DNA from: Bacteroidales bacterium
GTDB taxonomy: Bacteria; Bacteroidota; Bacteroidia; Bacteroidales; UBA3663
Length of the DNA stretch: 43,758 bases
Assembly: GCA_017449065.1 (NCBI GenBank)
Contig: JAFSKF010000014.1
Span: forward strand, 1-43,758
Reading direction: 5' to 3'
Shown here: positions 16,610-24,878 of the stretch, piece by piece
Position numbering within the stretch: position 1 is the first letter of the stretch
Layout of the letters: each line of letters opens with the position of its first letter
Translations under genes and position numbers: made by a program
The notes under the pieces: generated by a model
What the model saw: the letters and a program-made list of their open reading frames with translations, nothing else
Database searches by the model: none
What the model was told of the DNA's origin: nothing

Positions 16610-17602
16610 GTGAAGAAACTAAAGAAAATAATCAAGGTAGTGCTCCCGTTGTTACTGGGCTTGCTTATGGCATGGAGTCTCACGCGTAAAGTCGAGTGGA
16701 GCATCGTGCTGCAGGTGTTGCAACAGGGTATTGATTGGTTTTGGGTATTTGTCAGTCTGGTTTTGGCTTTCCTGAGTCATGTGATCCGGGCCATTCGGTG
16801 GCGTTTGCAATTGCGCACCTTGGGTATCCGTCCTTCGCTGCACGGCATATCGGTCGCCATATTCGGCAACTACGGTCTGAATCTGGCTTTGCCGCGAGTG
16901 GGCGAACTGTGGCGGTGCAGTTATGTTGCCAACCGGTATAATGTCCCTTTTTCGACCACCGTCGGTACCATGGTGAGTGAGCGCTTGGTCGATATGCTGA
17001 TGGCCGTTGGCATGCTGGTGCTGGCTTTCTTGCACGAACGGGAACATTTCGCCACCTTCCTGGCAGGTAGTGACGGCGGACAGAAGTTCCTCGATGTGCT
17101 TTCCTCTAAGTGGCTTTGGATAGGGTTGGCTCTGCTGTTGGTTCTGGCTTTGCTGTTCGCTCGTTATCTGAAGCACACCCGCCTATTCGATTTTGTTTCC
17201 GTTTTCCTTCGGAATATGTGGCGGGGCATCGTTGGCCTGAAAGATGTGCCGAATGTCTGGTCTTATCTGGCTTGGAGCTTCGCTTTGTGGTTTTGCTATT
17301 ATCTCAACAGCTATACATGTTGTTTCTTTTTCGGATTTACCGAGCATCTGGATGCTTGGGCAGGTCTGGCCATTTTTGTCATGGGCAGTATGTCGTTGGT
17401 GCTGCCGGTGCAAGGAGGGCTGGGCCCCTGGCATTATGCCGTAGGTACCGCCTTGCTTTGTTATGGCATCGGAGAGACGATTACCGATCCGCAAATACAA
17501 GCATTTATCTGGACAGCGTGGACCATCGAGCAGCTGTTTGTGCTTCTGCTGGGCCTGTATGCTATGGTGTATGTCGGACTACGGAAGAACAATAACGCTT
17601 GA
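16610..17602 (+). CDS. Lysylphosphatidylglycerol synthase TM-region (flippase-like) protein
   Basis: A 330-residue membrane protein with about seven or eight membrane segments. Family signatures include SHVIRAIRWRLQL, GNYGLNLALPRVGELWR, TTVGTMVSERLVDM and, near the end, PVQGGLGPWHYAVGTALL, characteristic of the UPF0104/LPG_synthase_TM family. It has only the membrane half of MprF-type proteins, so it is not an aminoacyl-lipid synthase by itself. Members are suspected lipid or glycolipid flippases. The start is a GTG at 16610, giving a typical MKKLKKIIKVVLP beginning. It lies 34 nt after the transglycosylase gene. Confidence 0.85.
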   Translation: MKKLKKIIKVVLPLLLGLLMAWSLTRKVEWSIVLQVLQQGIDWFWVFVSLVLAFLSHVIRAIRWRLQLRTLGIRPSLHGISVAIFGNYGLNLALPRVGELWRCSYVANRYNVPFSTTVGTMVSERLVDMLMAVGMLVLAFLHEREHFATFLAGSDGGQKFLDVLSSKWLWIGLALLLVLALLFARYLKHTRLFDFVSVFLRNMWRGIVGLKDVPNVWSYLAWSFALWFCYYLNSYTCCFFFGFTEHLDAWAGLAIFVMGSMSLVLPVQGGLGPWHYAVGTALLCYGIGETITDPQIQAFIWTAWTIEQLFVLLLGLYAMVYVGLRKNNNA

Positions 17603-17627
17603 TTTCCATGCATAATAAGAAATAGTT

Positions 17628-19082
17628 ATGGATGCACAAATTCTTTGGTCACATTTCGAACAAATCTGTCAGATTCCGCATGCGTCAGGCCATCTTGATG
17701 CCATGCGCGTCTATATAATAAAATGTGTTGAATCGGCAGAAGAGACGGCCGACGTCGATGCTGCGGGCAATGTTCGTGTATTGCTTTCCGCTTCCCCTGA
17801 GTGGTTGGCCCGTCAGGACCAGAAGGAGCCGCACATCACCACGCTTCAGGCGCACATGGATATGGTGGTGCAGGCCAATGCCGAAACGTCGTTCAACTTT
17901 TTTTCCGATCCGATCCGGCCCTGCAAAGCCGGAGGTAAGATGACGGCAACGGGCACTTCTTTAGGCGCAGACAACGGCATCGGCATGGCTGCGATGCTGG
18001 CCATTCTTTCTGATAAACGATGCTTGCACGGTCCGCTGGAGCTGCTGTTTACGGTCGATGAAGAGGTTGGCATGAAAGGCGTGCACAATCTGCCATCCGA
18101 TTGGCTGAAGGGCAAATACCTGCTGAATCTGGATGCCGAACAGGAAGGTGAACTGATGTTGGGTTGTGCCGGAGCGGTGGATATTACGGCAACCTATCGG
18201 TATAAGTTAGAGCCGGGGATTCCTGAAGGAGATACGGCGGTTTTGCTGACCTTGAAAGGACTGAAAGGCGGACATTCCGGCATGGATATCCATCTGGGTC
18301 GGGGGAATGCCTGCAAGCTGATGGTCCGGTTCCTGAAGCATGCGGTTGTGAACTTTGAAGCCCGGCTGGCTTGGGTGCAGGGAGGCGGTGTGCGGAATGC
18401 TATTCCCCGAGAAGCATCGGCCGTACTGACGGTACCCTCGGAAGTGGTGGACGATCTGTTGGATGAGGTAGCCTATTATGCCGATCTTTTCCGCTATGAG
18501 TTGCGGGGAATCGATCCGGGTGTCGTGTTTGCCGCGCAAGTCATCGACGACCCTGAAAGTCTCGTGCCAGAAGAGGTGCAGGATGACATTCTGAACTCGC
18601 TGGAAGCCGCACACGATGGTATTTTCCGCTATGTGCCCGATATGCCGAATGTCGTTGAGACGTCCAGCAATTTGGCAACCATCAGCATGGAACATGCCGA
18701 AGGTGCCGGTCTGTGTAGTGTCACCATGATGGTGCGCAGCATGAACGAGGAAATGAAGCGGGCGCTTGCTTCGCGTTTGCAGAGCTGTTTCATTCTGGGG
18801 GGTGCCCGAGTGCAGTTCTCGGCAGCCTATCCGGGGTGGGAGGAACCGCTCAATGGAGCCTTGCCTACACGTGTTCGCAACGCCTATCGGCAATTATTCG
18901 GCACCGAAATGAAGGTCAATTCCGTGCATTGCGGATTGGAATGTGGCGTCATCCGGAGCAAATATCCGCAGATGGAAATTGCCAGCATCGGACCGACCAT
19001 CCGTCATCCGCATAGTCCGGAGGAGTCGGTTGACATCGAAAGTGTGGAGCGTTTTTGGCAGCTTTTGCTTGCAATTATCTGA
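17628..19082 (+). CDS. pepD: Aminoacyl-histidine dipeptidase (PepD-type, M20C)
   Basis: A 484-residue di-zinc peptidase that cleaves dipeptides such as Xaa-His. Metal ligands are visible: His76 with Asp78 in LQAHMDMV, Asp115 in GADNGIG, Glu145-Glu146 in TVDEEVGM, and the Asp of LLNLDAEQEGEL. A final His is expected in TIRHPHSPEE near the C-terminus. The length agrees with bacterial PepD (about 485). It is cytosolic, with no signal peptide. Last gene of the udk operon; the gene ends 92 nt before the -33 element of the next transcription unit. Confidence 0.92.
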   Translation: MDAQILWSHFEQICQIPHASGHLDAMRVYIIKCVESAEETADVDAAGNVRVLLSASPEWLARQDQKEPHITTLQAHMDMVVQANAETSFNFFSDPIRPCKAGGKMTATGTSLGADNGIGMAAMLAILSDKRCLHGPLELLFTVDEEVGMKGVHNLPSDWLKGKYLLNLDAEQEGELMLGCAGAVDITATYRYKLEPGIPEGDTAVLLTLKGLKGGHSGMDIHLGRGNACKLMVRFLKHAVVNFEARLAWVQGGGVRNAIPREASAVLTVPSEVVDDLLDEVAYYADLFRYELRGIDPGVVFAAQVIDDPESLVPEEVQDDILNSLEAAHDGIFRYVPDMPNVVETSSNLATISMEHAEGAGLCSVTMMVRSMNEEMKRALASRLQSCFILGGARVQFSAAYPGWEEPLNGALPTRVRNAYRQLFGTEMKVNSVHCGLECGVIRSKYPQMEIASIGPTIRHPHSPEESVDIESVERFWQLLLAII

Positions 19083-19174
19083 TTTTTTCGGGTCCGAAAG
19101 ACGCTTTTCTGGAAAAATATCATTTTTTTGTGTCGTTTTTGTAGCGTTTTTTGCAAAATACCCAAAAAATGGTA

Positions 19175-19205
19175 TTTGCCAAATCGGAAAAACCCCGTAT
19201 CTTTG
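19175..19205 (+). promoter_or_regulatory. Promoter of the candidate small RNA
   Basis: TTTG (19175-19178), 19 nt, TATCTTTG (19198-19205), an exact -33/-7 consensus. No protein gene follows on this strand before the terminator. Confidence 0.75.
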
Positions 19206-19211
19206 CACCGT

Positions 19212-19327
19212 CAAACTAAAGGAATACCACAATTAGGTATCTTGGTTTCACGTTAAGAAAGAAATAGTTGGTACTAATAGAATGTGAAAAAGGGTTGTGC
19301 GAGATGCATAGCCCTTTTTATTTTTTT
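19212..19327 (+). ncRNA. Candidate small RNA (~115 nt) with its own promoter and terminator
   Basis: The start is inferred about 7 nt after the -7 box. Three hairpins can be drawn: ATACC/GGTAT (19224-19228 with 19236-19240); a 9-bp stem TTTCACGTT/AATGTGAAA (19246-19254 with 19281-19289, one G-U); and the 12-bp terminator stem. The only ATG in it is followed quickly by a stop, so it is unlikely to encode a protein. It does not match the 6S, SRP RNA, tmRNA or RNase P patterns I know. Sequence and structure support an RNA gene; identity and function are unknown. Confidence 0.6.
19289..19327 (+). terminator. Intrinsic terminator of the candidate small RNA
   Basis: AAAGGGTTGTGC (19289-19300), loop GAGAT, GCATAGCCCTTT (19306-19317): 12 pairs with two G-U wobbles. 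A T tract interrupted by one A runs to 19327. Confidence 0.82.
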
Positions 19328-19336
19328 GCCGGTTTT

Positions 19337-19409
19337 GCAGCCTCGGGAGGCTGCACGTGCGATGCCCGGGAGTCTGCACGTGTAGGCTCTTGGAGTCAGC
19401 AAGTGTTGG
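19337..19409. repeat. Three imperfect ~23-nt tandem repeats
   Basis: Units at 19341-19364, 19365-19386 and 19387-19409 share the pattern CYCsGGAGkCTGCACGTG. The first unit with its 5' flank also forms a perfect GCAGCCTC/GAGGCTGC hairpin (19337-19354). Function is unknown. Similar GC-rich repeats may be dispersed in related genomes. Confidence 0.6.
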
Positions 19410-19606
19410 CATTTGGCATGTAGTATGCTTGATTCGGCTTTTTTGTCCCATAATGAGCCAAAGGGGGCTTTGACAGCAAAAACCAGCCAATTAAAGTCGG
19501 GATGCCGAAATTCTACATCGCTAAGTTTTGCGCCAAGTGCGGGAAAAGACATCAGAAATAGGGTATCTGTTTACACTTTCTGGAATAGCACGGAGTACAT
19601 TAATGC

Positions 19607-21037
19607 CTATAAAGCCAAGGTCTGACGATTCAATCGTCTGACAGCGTAGTCTGCAACTAGAATGCTCATCAGTGGGCAGAGATAATTGAAGAGGGCATAG
19701 GGAGCATAGACAAATGTACTCACTCCCAAAACGTGGGCTTGCGTCATGCCGCACGTTGACCAAGGAATGAGAGGTGAGGTGACGGTGGCAGAATCTTCGA
19801 TGGAGCGCGAAAGCAGACGGGCATCAAGCCCCATTTTGGTAAAGGCGTTCTTGAACATGCTCGAAGAAATGATGATGGAAATGTATTGGTCGCAGGTAAT
19901 GACATTGAGGAAAAAGCCCGTAATGACCGTAGTCGCTACCATCGATGTGGGACGCTTTGGAAAGCGGAGAATAAACAGAACGATGCTTTCGAGCATACCG
20001 GTAGCCGTCATCGATGCCCCGAATATCATGGCGCAGATGATGAGCCAGATTGTTGAGACCATACCCGACATGCCCGATGTGGAAACCAGGTCGTTGAGCA
20101 TCGGAATACCGGTTTCCAAATTCGTCGAGCCGTAGATCATCGTCATGGCGCCGTTAATCAGCCCGCGCAAAGACCGGTCTCCGGAAATCTGATACACCAG
20201 ATCGGTTTGTGCCACAAGTGCCGTGACGGTACCCATCAGCACCGCCAGAAAGAGAATCGCCAAGATCGGCATTCGTCTGGCAATCATGATGCCAGTCAAA
20301 ACAGGAACAATCAGCAGCCAGGGTGAGATATGGAACGTGCGCTGGAGGCCGTCGGATATCTGAGCGACGTTGCTTTCGCCTTGTGCGCCTACAATCAGAC
20401 CGACCAGCAGATACACCAACAGCGTGATGCCCATGGAAGGAACCGTTGTGCCCATCAGGAAACGGATATGTTTGAATAGAGGAACCCCGCATACGCTCGA
20501 AGCCATGATTGTTGTATCGCTGAGCGGAGACATCTTATCGCCGAAATAGGCACCTGCCACAATGCTTCCGCCTACCCATCCGACACCGATGCCCAAAGCT
20601 TCGCCAATGCCCATCAGCGCCACACCTATTGTGGCGATAGTGGTCCACGACGAACCCGTCATGACGCTGACGATGCCGCTGATGATGCAGGCTGTCACCA
20701 GAAAGAAACTGGGATGGAGTATTTTCAGACCATAGTAAATGAGGCTGGGCACAATGCCGCTAATCATCCAACTGCCTGCCAATGCGCCGATGAGCAGCAG
20801 AATGACCAATGCCACAGCCACTGAAGCCACTTTTTCGCTAATCGCTTCTTCCAGTTTCCGGAACGAAACATAACGCCCGGGAAGTGCCAAGGTAACGGCA
20901 ATCGCTGAGCAGATGAGCAGTACGATTTGCGAGGCTCCGTCGAGTGCGGCATCGCCAAACAGAGATATAGCAATGGCTATAAAGATACAGAGGCAAATGA
21001 GCGGAATCAGCGATATGAAAATAGAGGGCCTGTTCAT
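19607..21037 (-). CDS. nhaC: NhaC-family Na+/H+ antiporter
   Basis: A 476-residue membrane protein with about twelve hydrophobic segments and NhaC signatures: SGIVSVMTGSSWTTIATIGV, GSIVAGAYFGDKMSPLSDTT, and the late SIEDSATVTSPLIPWSTCG motif. NhaC antiporters expel sodium in exchange for protons; some relatives exchange malate and lactate, which cannot be excluded. I placed the start at the ATG at 21037, giving MNRPSIFISLIP. The longer frame runs 132 bases into tilS and reads like out-of-frame tilS sequence. It lies 16 nt downstream of tilS. Confidence 0.88.
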   Translation of the reverse strand: MNRPSIFISLIPLICLCIFIAIAISLFGDAALDGASQIVLLICSAIAVTLALPGRYVSFRKLEEAISEKVASVAVALVILLLIGALAGSWMISGIVPSLIYYGLKILHPSFFLVTACIISGIVSVMTGSSWTTIATIGVALMGIGEALGIGVGWVGGSIVAGAYFGDKMSPLSDTTIMASSVCGVPLFKHIRFLMGTTVPSMGITLLVYLLVGLIVGAQGESNVAQISDGLQRTFHISPWLLIVPVLTGIMIARRMPILAILFLAVLMGTVTALVAQTDLVYQISGDRSLRGLINGAMTMIYGSTNLETGIPMLNDLVSTSGMSGMVSTIWLIICAMIFGASMTATGMLESIVLFILRFPKRPTSMVATTVITGFFLNVITCDQYISIIISSSMFKNAFTKMGLDARLLSRSIEDSATVTSPLIPWSTCGMTQAHVLGVSTFVYAPYALFNYLCPLMSILVADYAVRRLNRQTLAL

Positions 21038-21053
21038 GGTTGTTGAGGGGCGT

Positions 21054-22271
21054 TTAATCGGAAGAGAGGGAAAGTTTGAGCACATGGCGGGTGTCAGGTG
21101 TAACTTTGCACCAATCGGCCACCCGAAGTCCGACCACCCAAAGGATGCGTCCGGAAGCATCGGCAACAATCCAGGTCAAGGCTTTCCGAACCGGACTGTA
21201 GTGTGCATTAGTGAAAAGGTCGGACACTAACTTGCTTTGCTGCATACCTAAGGGTTGCAGGCGGTCGCCTTCCTGCCAATGCCTAAAACAGAGGGGAACC
21301 TGGATTTTATCGGCATCGAATAATTCATAGTCGGCGCTGAACGGAGGGAGAGGAGCGTCCTCCCATGTCTGACAGAAGGAGCAACGTTGCCGGGCAAGGT
21401 CCTCGGCCGGAGGTTCGGTGTAGAACAAGTTTCCTTTCTGCCGGGCATTCGGATAGCGTTCCTGCCAATAGTGGAAAAGAGTAGAGAAGTCGGTTCCCGG
21501 AGAGGAATTTGAGCCGAAAACATTCTCTGCTTTGTATTCATACCATTCCACCCCGTCTTGGGTACAAAGCTGCGTGGAAGCAAACAGCTCGTCAAGCCGT
21601 TGTTCTGCCAGAAGGCGGGTGGTTTGCAAATGCTGCATAGTGAGGGCAATTCCGTGGCGTGCCTGGGGCAGAATCTGTTCCATGAGCGGCAGAAGCCGGT
21701 TGCGGATCTGATTGCGTGTAGCCTCGTTCTCGAGATTCGTGCTGTCGGTCACATAGTCCAAATGGTGTTGCTCCAGATAGCTCAGGATCTCCTGGCGTGA
21801 GACGTGCGATAACGGACGAATGATGTGTCGGTTCACCGCAGGGATACCCGTCAAGCCGTTGATGCCTGTGCCACGCATCAGGTTGAACAAAGCTGTTTCG
21901 ATGCTGTCGTCCAGATGATGTGCCAGACAAAGGTAGTCATATTGCTGTCCGTCGGCCAGCAATTCGTTCCACCAGGCATAGCGCAGTTCTCTGGCTGCCA
22001 GTTCCAGTGAAACGTGCTTGTTCTGCATATAGGTGCGGGTGTCAAATTCTTTGACCAGTAGCGGTACATTCAGACGAAGACAGAAGTTCCGGCAGAATTG
22101 TTCGTCGCGATCGGACTCGGCTCCACGAAGATGAAAATTGCAATGTGTAGCTACAACCTGATAGCCTTCGGAATGCAACCGGTGGAGCAGCGCCACGCTG
22201 TCGGGGCCGCCGCTGAGTCCGACAAGCAGCGTGCCGGTTTCGTTTGCCAAAGGTAGGTCATGCAGTTCCAT
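21054..22271 (-). CDS. tilS: tRNA(Ile)-lysidine synthetase
   Basis: A 405-residue enzyme that adds lysine to C34 of the CAU-anticodon tRNA(Ile), making it read AUA. The PP-loop SGGPDS is at residues 20-25, close to the N-terminus as expected. HCNFHLRGAESDRDE, LAHHLDDSIETALFNLMRGTG and RNQIRNRLLPL are typical of TilS. The C-terminal ~110 residues form the tRNA-binding domain (CFRHWQEGDRLQPLGM, KLVSDLF). The frame remains open for about 20 codons upstream of the ATG, with residues that could align to the usual N-terminus, but no standard start lies there. tilS is followed by the antiporter gene. Confidence 0.92.
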   Translation of the reverse strand: MELHDLPLANETGTLLVGLSGGPDSVALLHRLHSEGYQVVATHCNFHLRGAESDRDEQFCRNFCLRLNVPLLVKEFDTRTYMQNKHVSLELAARELRYAWWNELLADGQQYDYLCLAHHLDDSIETALFNLMRGTGINGLTGIPAVNRHIIRPLSHVSRQEILSYLEQHHLDYVTDSTNLENEATRNQIRNRLLPLMEQILPQARHGIALTMQHLQTTRLLAEQRLDELFASTQLCTQDGVEWYEYKAENVFGSNSSPGTDFSTLFHYWQERYPNARQKGNLFYTEPPAEDLARQRCSFCQTWEDAPLPPFSADYELFDADKIQVPLCFRHWQEGDRLQPLGMQQSKLVSDLFTNAHYSPVRKALTWIVADASGRILWVVGLRVADWCKVTPDTRHVLKLSLSSD

Positions 22272-22365
22272 CGGGGAAAAGGAGTTGTCAATAAGACGGA
22301 TGAAAAGAATGTCGGTTTTGCTTTCTGTTCATACAAAAATGCAGAAATCGATTTTTAATTCGCGG

Positions 22366-22373
22366 CAAAAATA
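22366..22373 (-). promoter_or_regulatory. Putative -7 box for tilS-nhaC
   Basis: TATTTTTG on the minus strand fits TAnnTTTG. It is 94 nt upstream of the tilS ATG and divergent from the pheS promoter. The -33 element is not clear. Confidence 0.4.
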
Positions 22374-22392
22374 ATAATTTTTTTTCATAATG

Positions 22393-22424
22393 TTTGCATT
22401 TTTGTGGCAAATTTGTTAACTTTG
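22393..22424 (+). promoter_or_regulatory. Promoter of the pheS operon
   Basis: TTTG (22393-22396), 20 nt, TAACTTTG (22417-22424). A second TTTG at 22401 is spaced less well. It lies 38 nt before the pheS ATG. Confidence 0.75.
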
Positions 22425-22462
22425 CCGCTCGAAATGTAGAATAATGTCGTATTTTTTAAGAT

Positions 22463-23482
22463 ATGAATGAGAAAATCCAACAGCTGATGGCTGAAATCGA
22501 GAGCCTGAGAGCATCGAATGCCGAGGAAATAGAAGCGTTGCGCATCAAATATCTGAGCAAGAAAGGCGAAATCACCAGCCTGATGAACGACTTCCGTAAT
22601 GTTGCCGCTGATCAGAAACGCGAATTGGGTCAGCGTTTGAACGCATTGAAACAGGCCGCAACCGATAAGATTAATGCTTTGAAGGACCAGTATCAGAGCG
22701 AAGATCATGTGGATGCCAGTATCGACCTGACACGTCCGGCTTATCCGGAAGAGGTAGGTACGCGCCACCCGCTAAGTCTGGTTCGTCAGGAAATCATTGA
22801 TATTTTTGCACGTCTGGGCTTCTCGGTTGCCGAAGGTCCGGAGGTGGAGGATGACTGGCATGTGTATGGCGCCCTGAACTTTGCCGACGATCATCCGGCA
22901 CGTGATATGCAGGATACATTCTTCATTCAGCAGAACCCTATCGTTGTGCTGCGTAGTCACACTTCGAGCGTGCAGGTACGAGTGATGGCAGAACAGAAGC
23001 CCCCCATCCGTGTGGTTTGTCCAGGTCGTGTGTATCGTAATGAGGCCATATCGGCACGTGCCCATTGCTTCTTCCATCAGGTGGAAGGTTTATACATCGA
23101 TAAGAACGTATCGTTTGCCGACCTCAAACAGGTGTTGCTGCAATTCGCGCAGGAGATGTTCGGTCCGGACACCAAGATCCGTTTGCGTCCTTCGTACTTC
23201 CCGTTCACAGAGCCTTCGGCAGAGATGGATGTCAGCTGCACCATCTGTAAGGGCAAGGGCTGCGCGATGTGTAAAGGCGCCGGCTGGTTAGAGATTTTGG
23301 GTTGCGGTATGGTTGATCCGGCTGTGCTTGAAGCCAGTGGTATCGACAGCAAGGTTTATACCGGCTATGCTTTCGGTATGGGCGTGGAACGTATCGCCAA
23401 CCTGAAATACAGAGTGAAAGATTTGCGCTTGTTCAGCGAGAACGACCAGCGCTTCCTCGACGAATTTGAAGCTGCCCATTAA
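22463..23482 (+). CDS. pheS: Phenylalanyl-tRNA synthetase alpha subunit
   Basis: A 339-residue class II synthetase subunit that activates phenylalanine in the α2β2 enzyme. An N-terminal coiled coil (residues 1-80) binds tRNA. The core carries GTRHPLSLVRQEI, motif 2 (RNEAISARAHCFFHQVEGLY) and motif 3 in GYAFGMGVERIANLKY. A Cys-rich insertion (CTICKGKGCAMCKGAGW) near residues 256-272 is common in this clade. The length is normal. pheT is not adjacent, so the two subunits are encoded apart. The next gene follows after 18 nt. Confidence 0.96.
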   Translation: MNEKIQQLMAEIESLRASNAEEIEALRIKYLSKKGEITSLMNDFRNVAADQKRELGQRLNALKQAATDKINALKDQYQSEDHVDASIDLTRPAYPEEVGTRHPLSLVRQEIIDIFARLGFSVAEGPEVEDDWHVYGALNFADDHPARDMQDTFFIQQNPIVVLRSHTSSVQVRVMAEQKPPIRVVCPGRVYRNEAISARAHCFFHQVEGLYIDKNVSFADLKQVLLQFAQEMFGPDTKIRLRPSYFPFTEPSAEMDVSCTICKGKGCAMCKGAGWLEILGCGMVDPAVLEASGIDSKVYTGYAFGMGVERIANLKYRVKDLRLFSENDQRFLDEFEAAH

Positions 23483-23500
23483 GTATGTGATCCGATAGAC

Positions 23501-24877
23501 ATGTACCTATTTAAAATAAGTATATTAAGTCTGCTCTTTGCATTGCCCCTGGCGATGTTAGGGCAGACTTCTTTGTCTGAAAGCACCCATCATACGGAGA
23601 GCACTACTTCGTTTGTGTTGCAGAAGAGGCATCTGAAGAAATACGAAAGCAACGGCTGGTGGAAACTTTGGATGGACGGAGGCATTATCAGGACCCGCGA
23701 CAGGCAGAATCACCGCAAACGTACAGGTCGTCACTACATGGTGATTGATCATGGCATCAGCAGTCTGGTGAATATGGATTTTGTGGATGGCTACATGTTC
23801 GGTCCCCAGTTCATGCTGGGTTACGTGAATGCCTACGACGGACGATGGGAAGTGGATGCGGATATAAAATATGCCGAAGGACGGGAGAAATGGATGTATC
23901 GAACCGCCTTGCGATATGTGCTGCCACCGGAATATTTCGGTTCGGTGGAGGTGTTCGGACAAAGCTTTACCACCGACTTCGATGCCGATCCCTTGATGCC
24001 GCGTCGTTACCAGCTGCTGGCGAGCGGCGTGTTCGGCTGGAACGGATTCAAACTATATGGTAATAGCAGCGTCGGAGTGCGGGGTAATGTGGCTCTGTCG
24101 GGCGATTTCCAGTTGTCGGCAGGTGTCTGGTATGAAGAACGGGAACAACTTGACAATCATAAGAAGCGGAATGTCTTCCGTGCGGAAGGCGAAAGCAACG
24201 TGCCCCGTTTGCGACGGCATGATGCCGTGAACTATGCCGGTGATCCATTGCTTGATTGGAAAAACGATTACTTGACACGCATACAGTTGCAATTGGATTA
24301 CAGCCCGGGACGTAAAATCGTTGTGGAAGACGATATGCACGCTTCTGCCAGAGTTCCGGGACCGACGCTGAGCCTGAAAGGAGATGCCGGCGTTGACGGT
24401 AAAGATTTGCACTTTTTGAGCCTTGAACTCGGCATCGCACAGAAAGAGGTTGCCGTCGTGGATCGGCACAACTGGCTGAGCTATTATGGAGCGATGGGTT
24501 TCTTTCCTGTGCGAAATCAGGTCAATATCGCCGACATGAAACACTTCGATGCTTCGCACTATCTGTGGCAGACCCGCAACAGCTTGACGTGGTTTTCGTT
24601 GCTCGCCAACTACGAACAGTCAACCACTAAACAATGGGCAGAAGCCCACGGAGAATGGCTGAGCGAACAGATGTTTTTGAGCCGTCTGGCAAGTTCCTGG
24701 CTGAAAGAATACTTGCAGTTTCATTTCCTGACGGTGCAGGAACATCGTTATCATACGGAGTTTTCGTATGGCATCGATCTGGTGAAACAGATTCGCATGG
24801 GTGTGAGTGTCGGTTTCGACGGAGTCGATTATGACGGCATTGGCTTTAACCTGATTTGGGACATAACAAAGAAATGA
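23501..24877 (+). CDS. DUF5686-like outer-membrane β-barrel protein (short form)
   Basis: A 458-residue exported protein. The signal peptide is residues 1-21 (ISILSLLFALPLAMLG, cleavage near GQ). The rest alternates in the manner of β-strands, and the C-terminal 130 residues resemble the end of DUF5686 barrels: QVNIADMKHFDASHYLWQ, then an YEQSTTKQWAEAHGEWLSEQ segment and LPLLR-like and final IDLVKQIRMGVSVGFDG strands. Full DUF5686 proteins are about 800 residues with an N-terminal carboxypeptidase-regulatory-like domain that is absent here. The function is unknown. It lies between pheS and rarA and ends 1 nt before rarA begins. Confidence 0.7.
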   Translation: MYLFKISILSLLFALPLAMLGQTSLSESTHHTESTTSFVLQKRHLKKYESNGWWKLWMDGGIIRTRDRQNHRKRTGRHYMVIDHGISSLVNMDFVDGYMFGPQFMLGYVNAYDGRWEVDADIKYAEGREKWMYRTALRYVLPPEYFGSVEVFGQSFTTDFDADPLMPRRYQLLASGVFGWNGFKLYGNSSVGVRGNVALSGDFQLSAGVWYEEREQLDNHKKRNVFRAEGESNVPRLRRHDAVNYAGDPLLDWKNDYLTRIQLQLDYSPGRKIVVEDDMHASARVPGPTLSLKGDAGVDGKDLHFLSLELGIAQKEVAVVDRHNWLSYYGAMGFFPVRNQVNIADMKHFDASHYLWQTRNSLTWFSLLANYEQSTTKQWAEAHGEWLSEQMFLSRLASSWLKEYLQFHFLTVQEHRYHTEFSYGIDLVKQIRMGVSVGFDGVDYDGIGFNLIWDITKK

Positions 24878-24878
24878 T

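Larger units (their letters stand above)
19083..19606. other. 524-base intergenic region: small-RNA unit plus degenerate repeats
   Basis: It contains a complete promoter (19175-19205), a ~115-nt hairpin-rich segment ending in an intrinsic terminator (19289-19327), and three imperfect ~23-nt repeats (19341-19409). The remaining ~200 bases have no identified gene. Short leftward frames across the repeats look like translated repeat sequence. Confidence 0.6.

Noticed and set aside
19274..19552. 92-codon minus-strand frame over the repeat region
   Set aside because: It runs through the small-RNA terminator and the tandem repeats and has no recognisable domain; it is best explained as translated repeat sequence.
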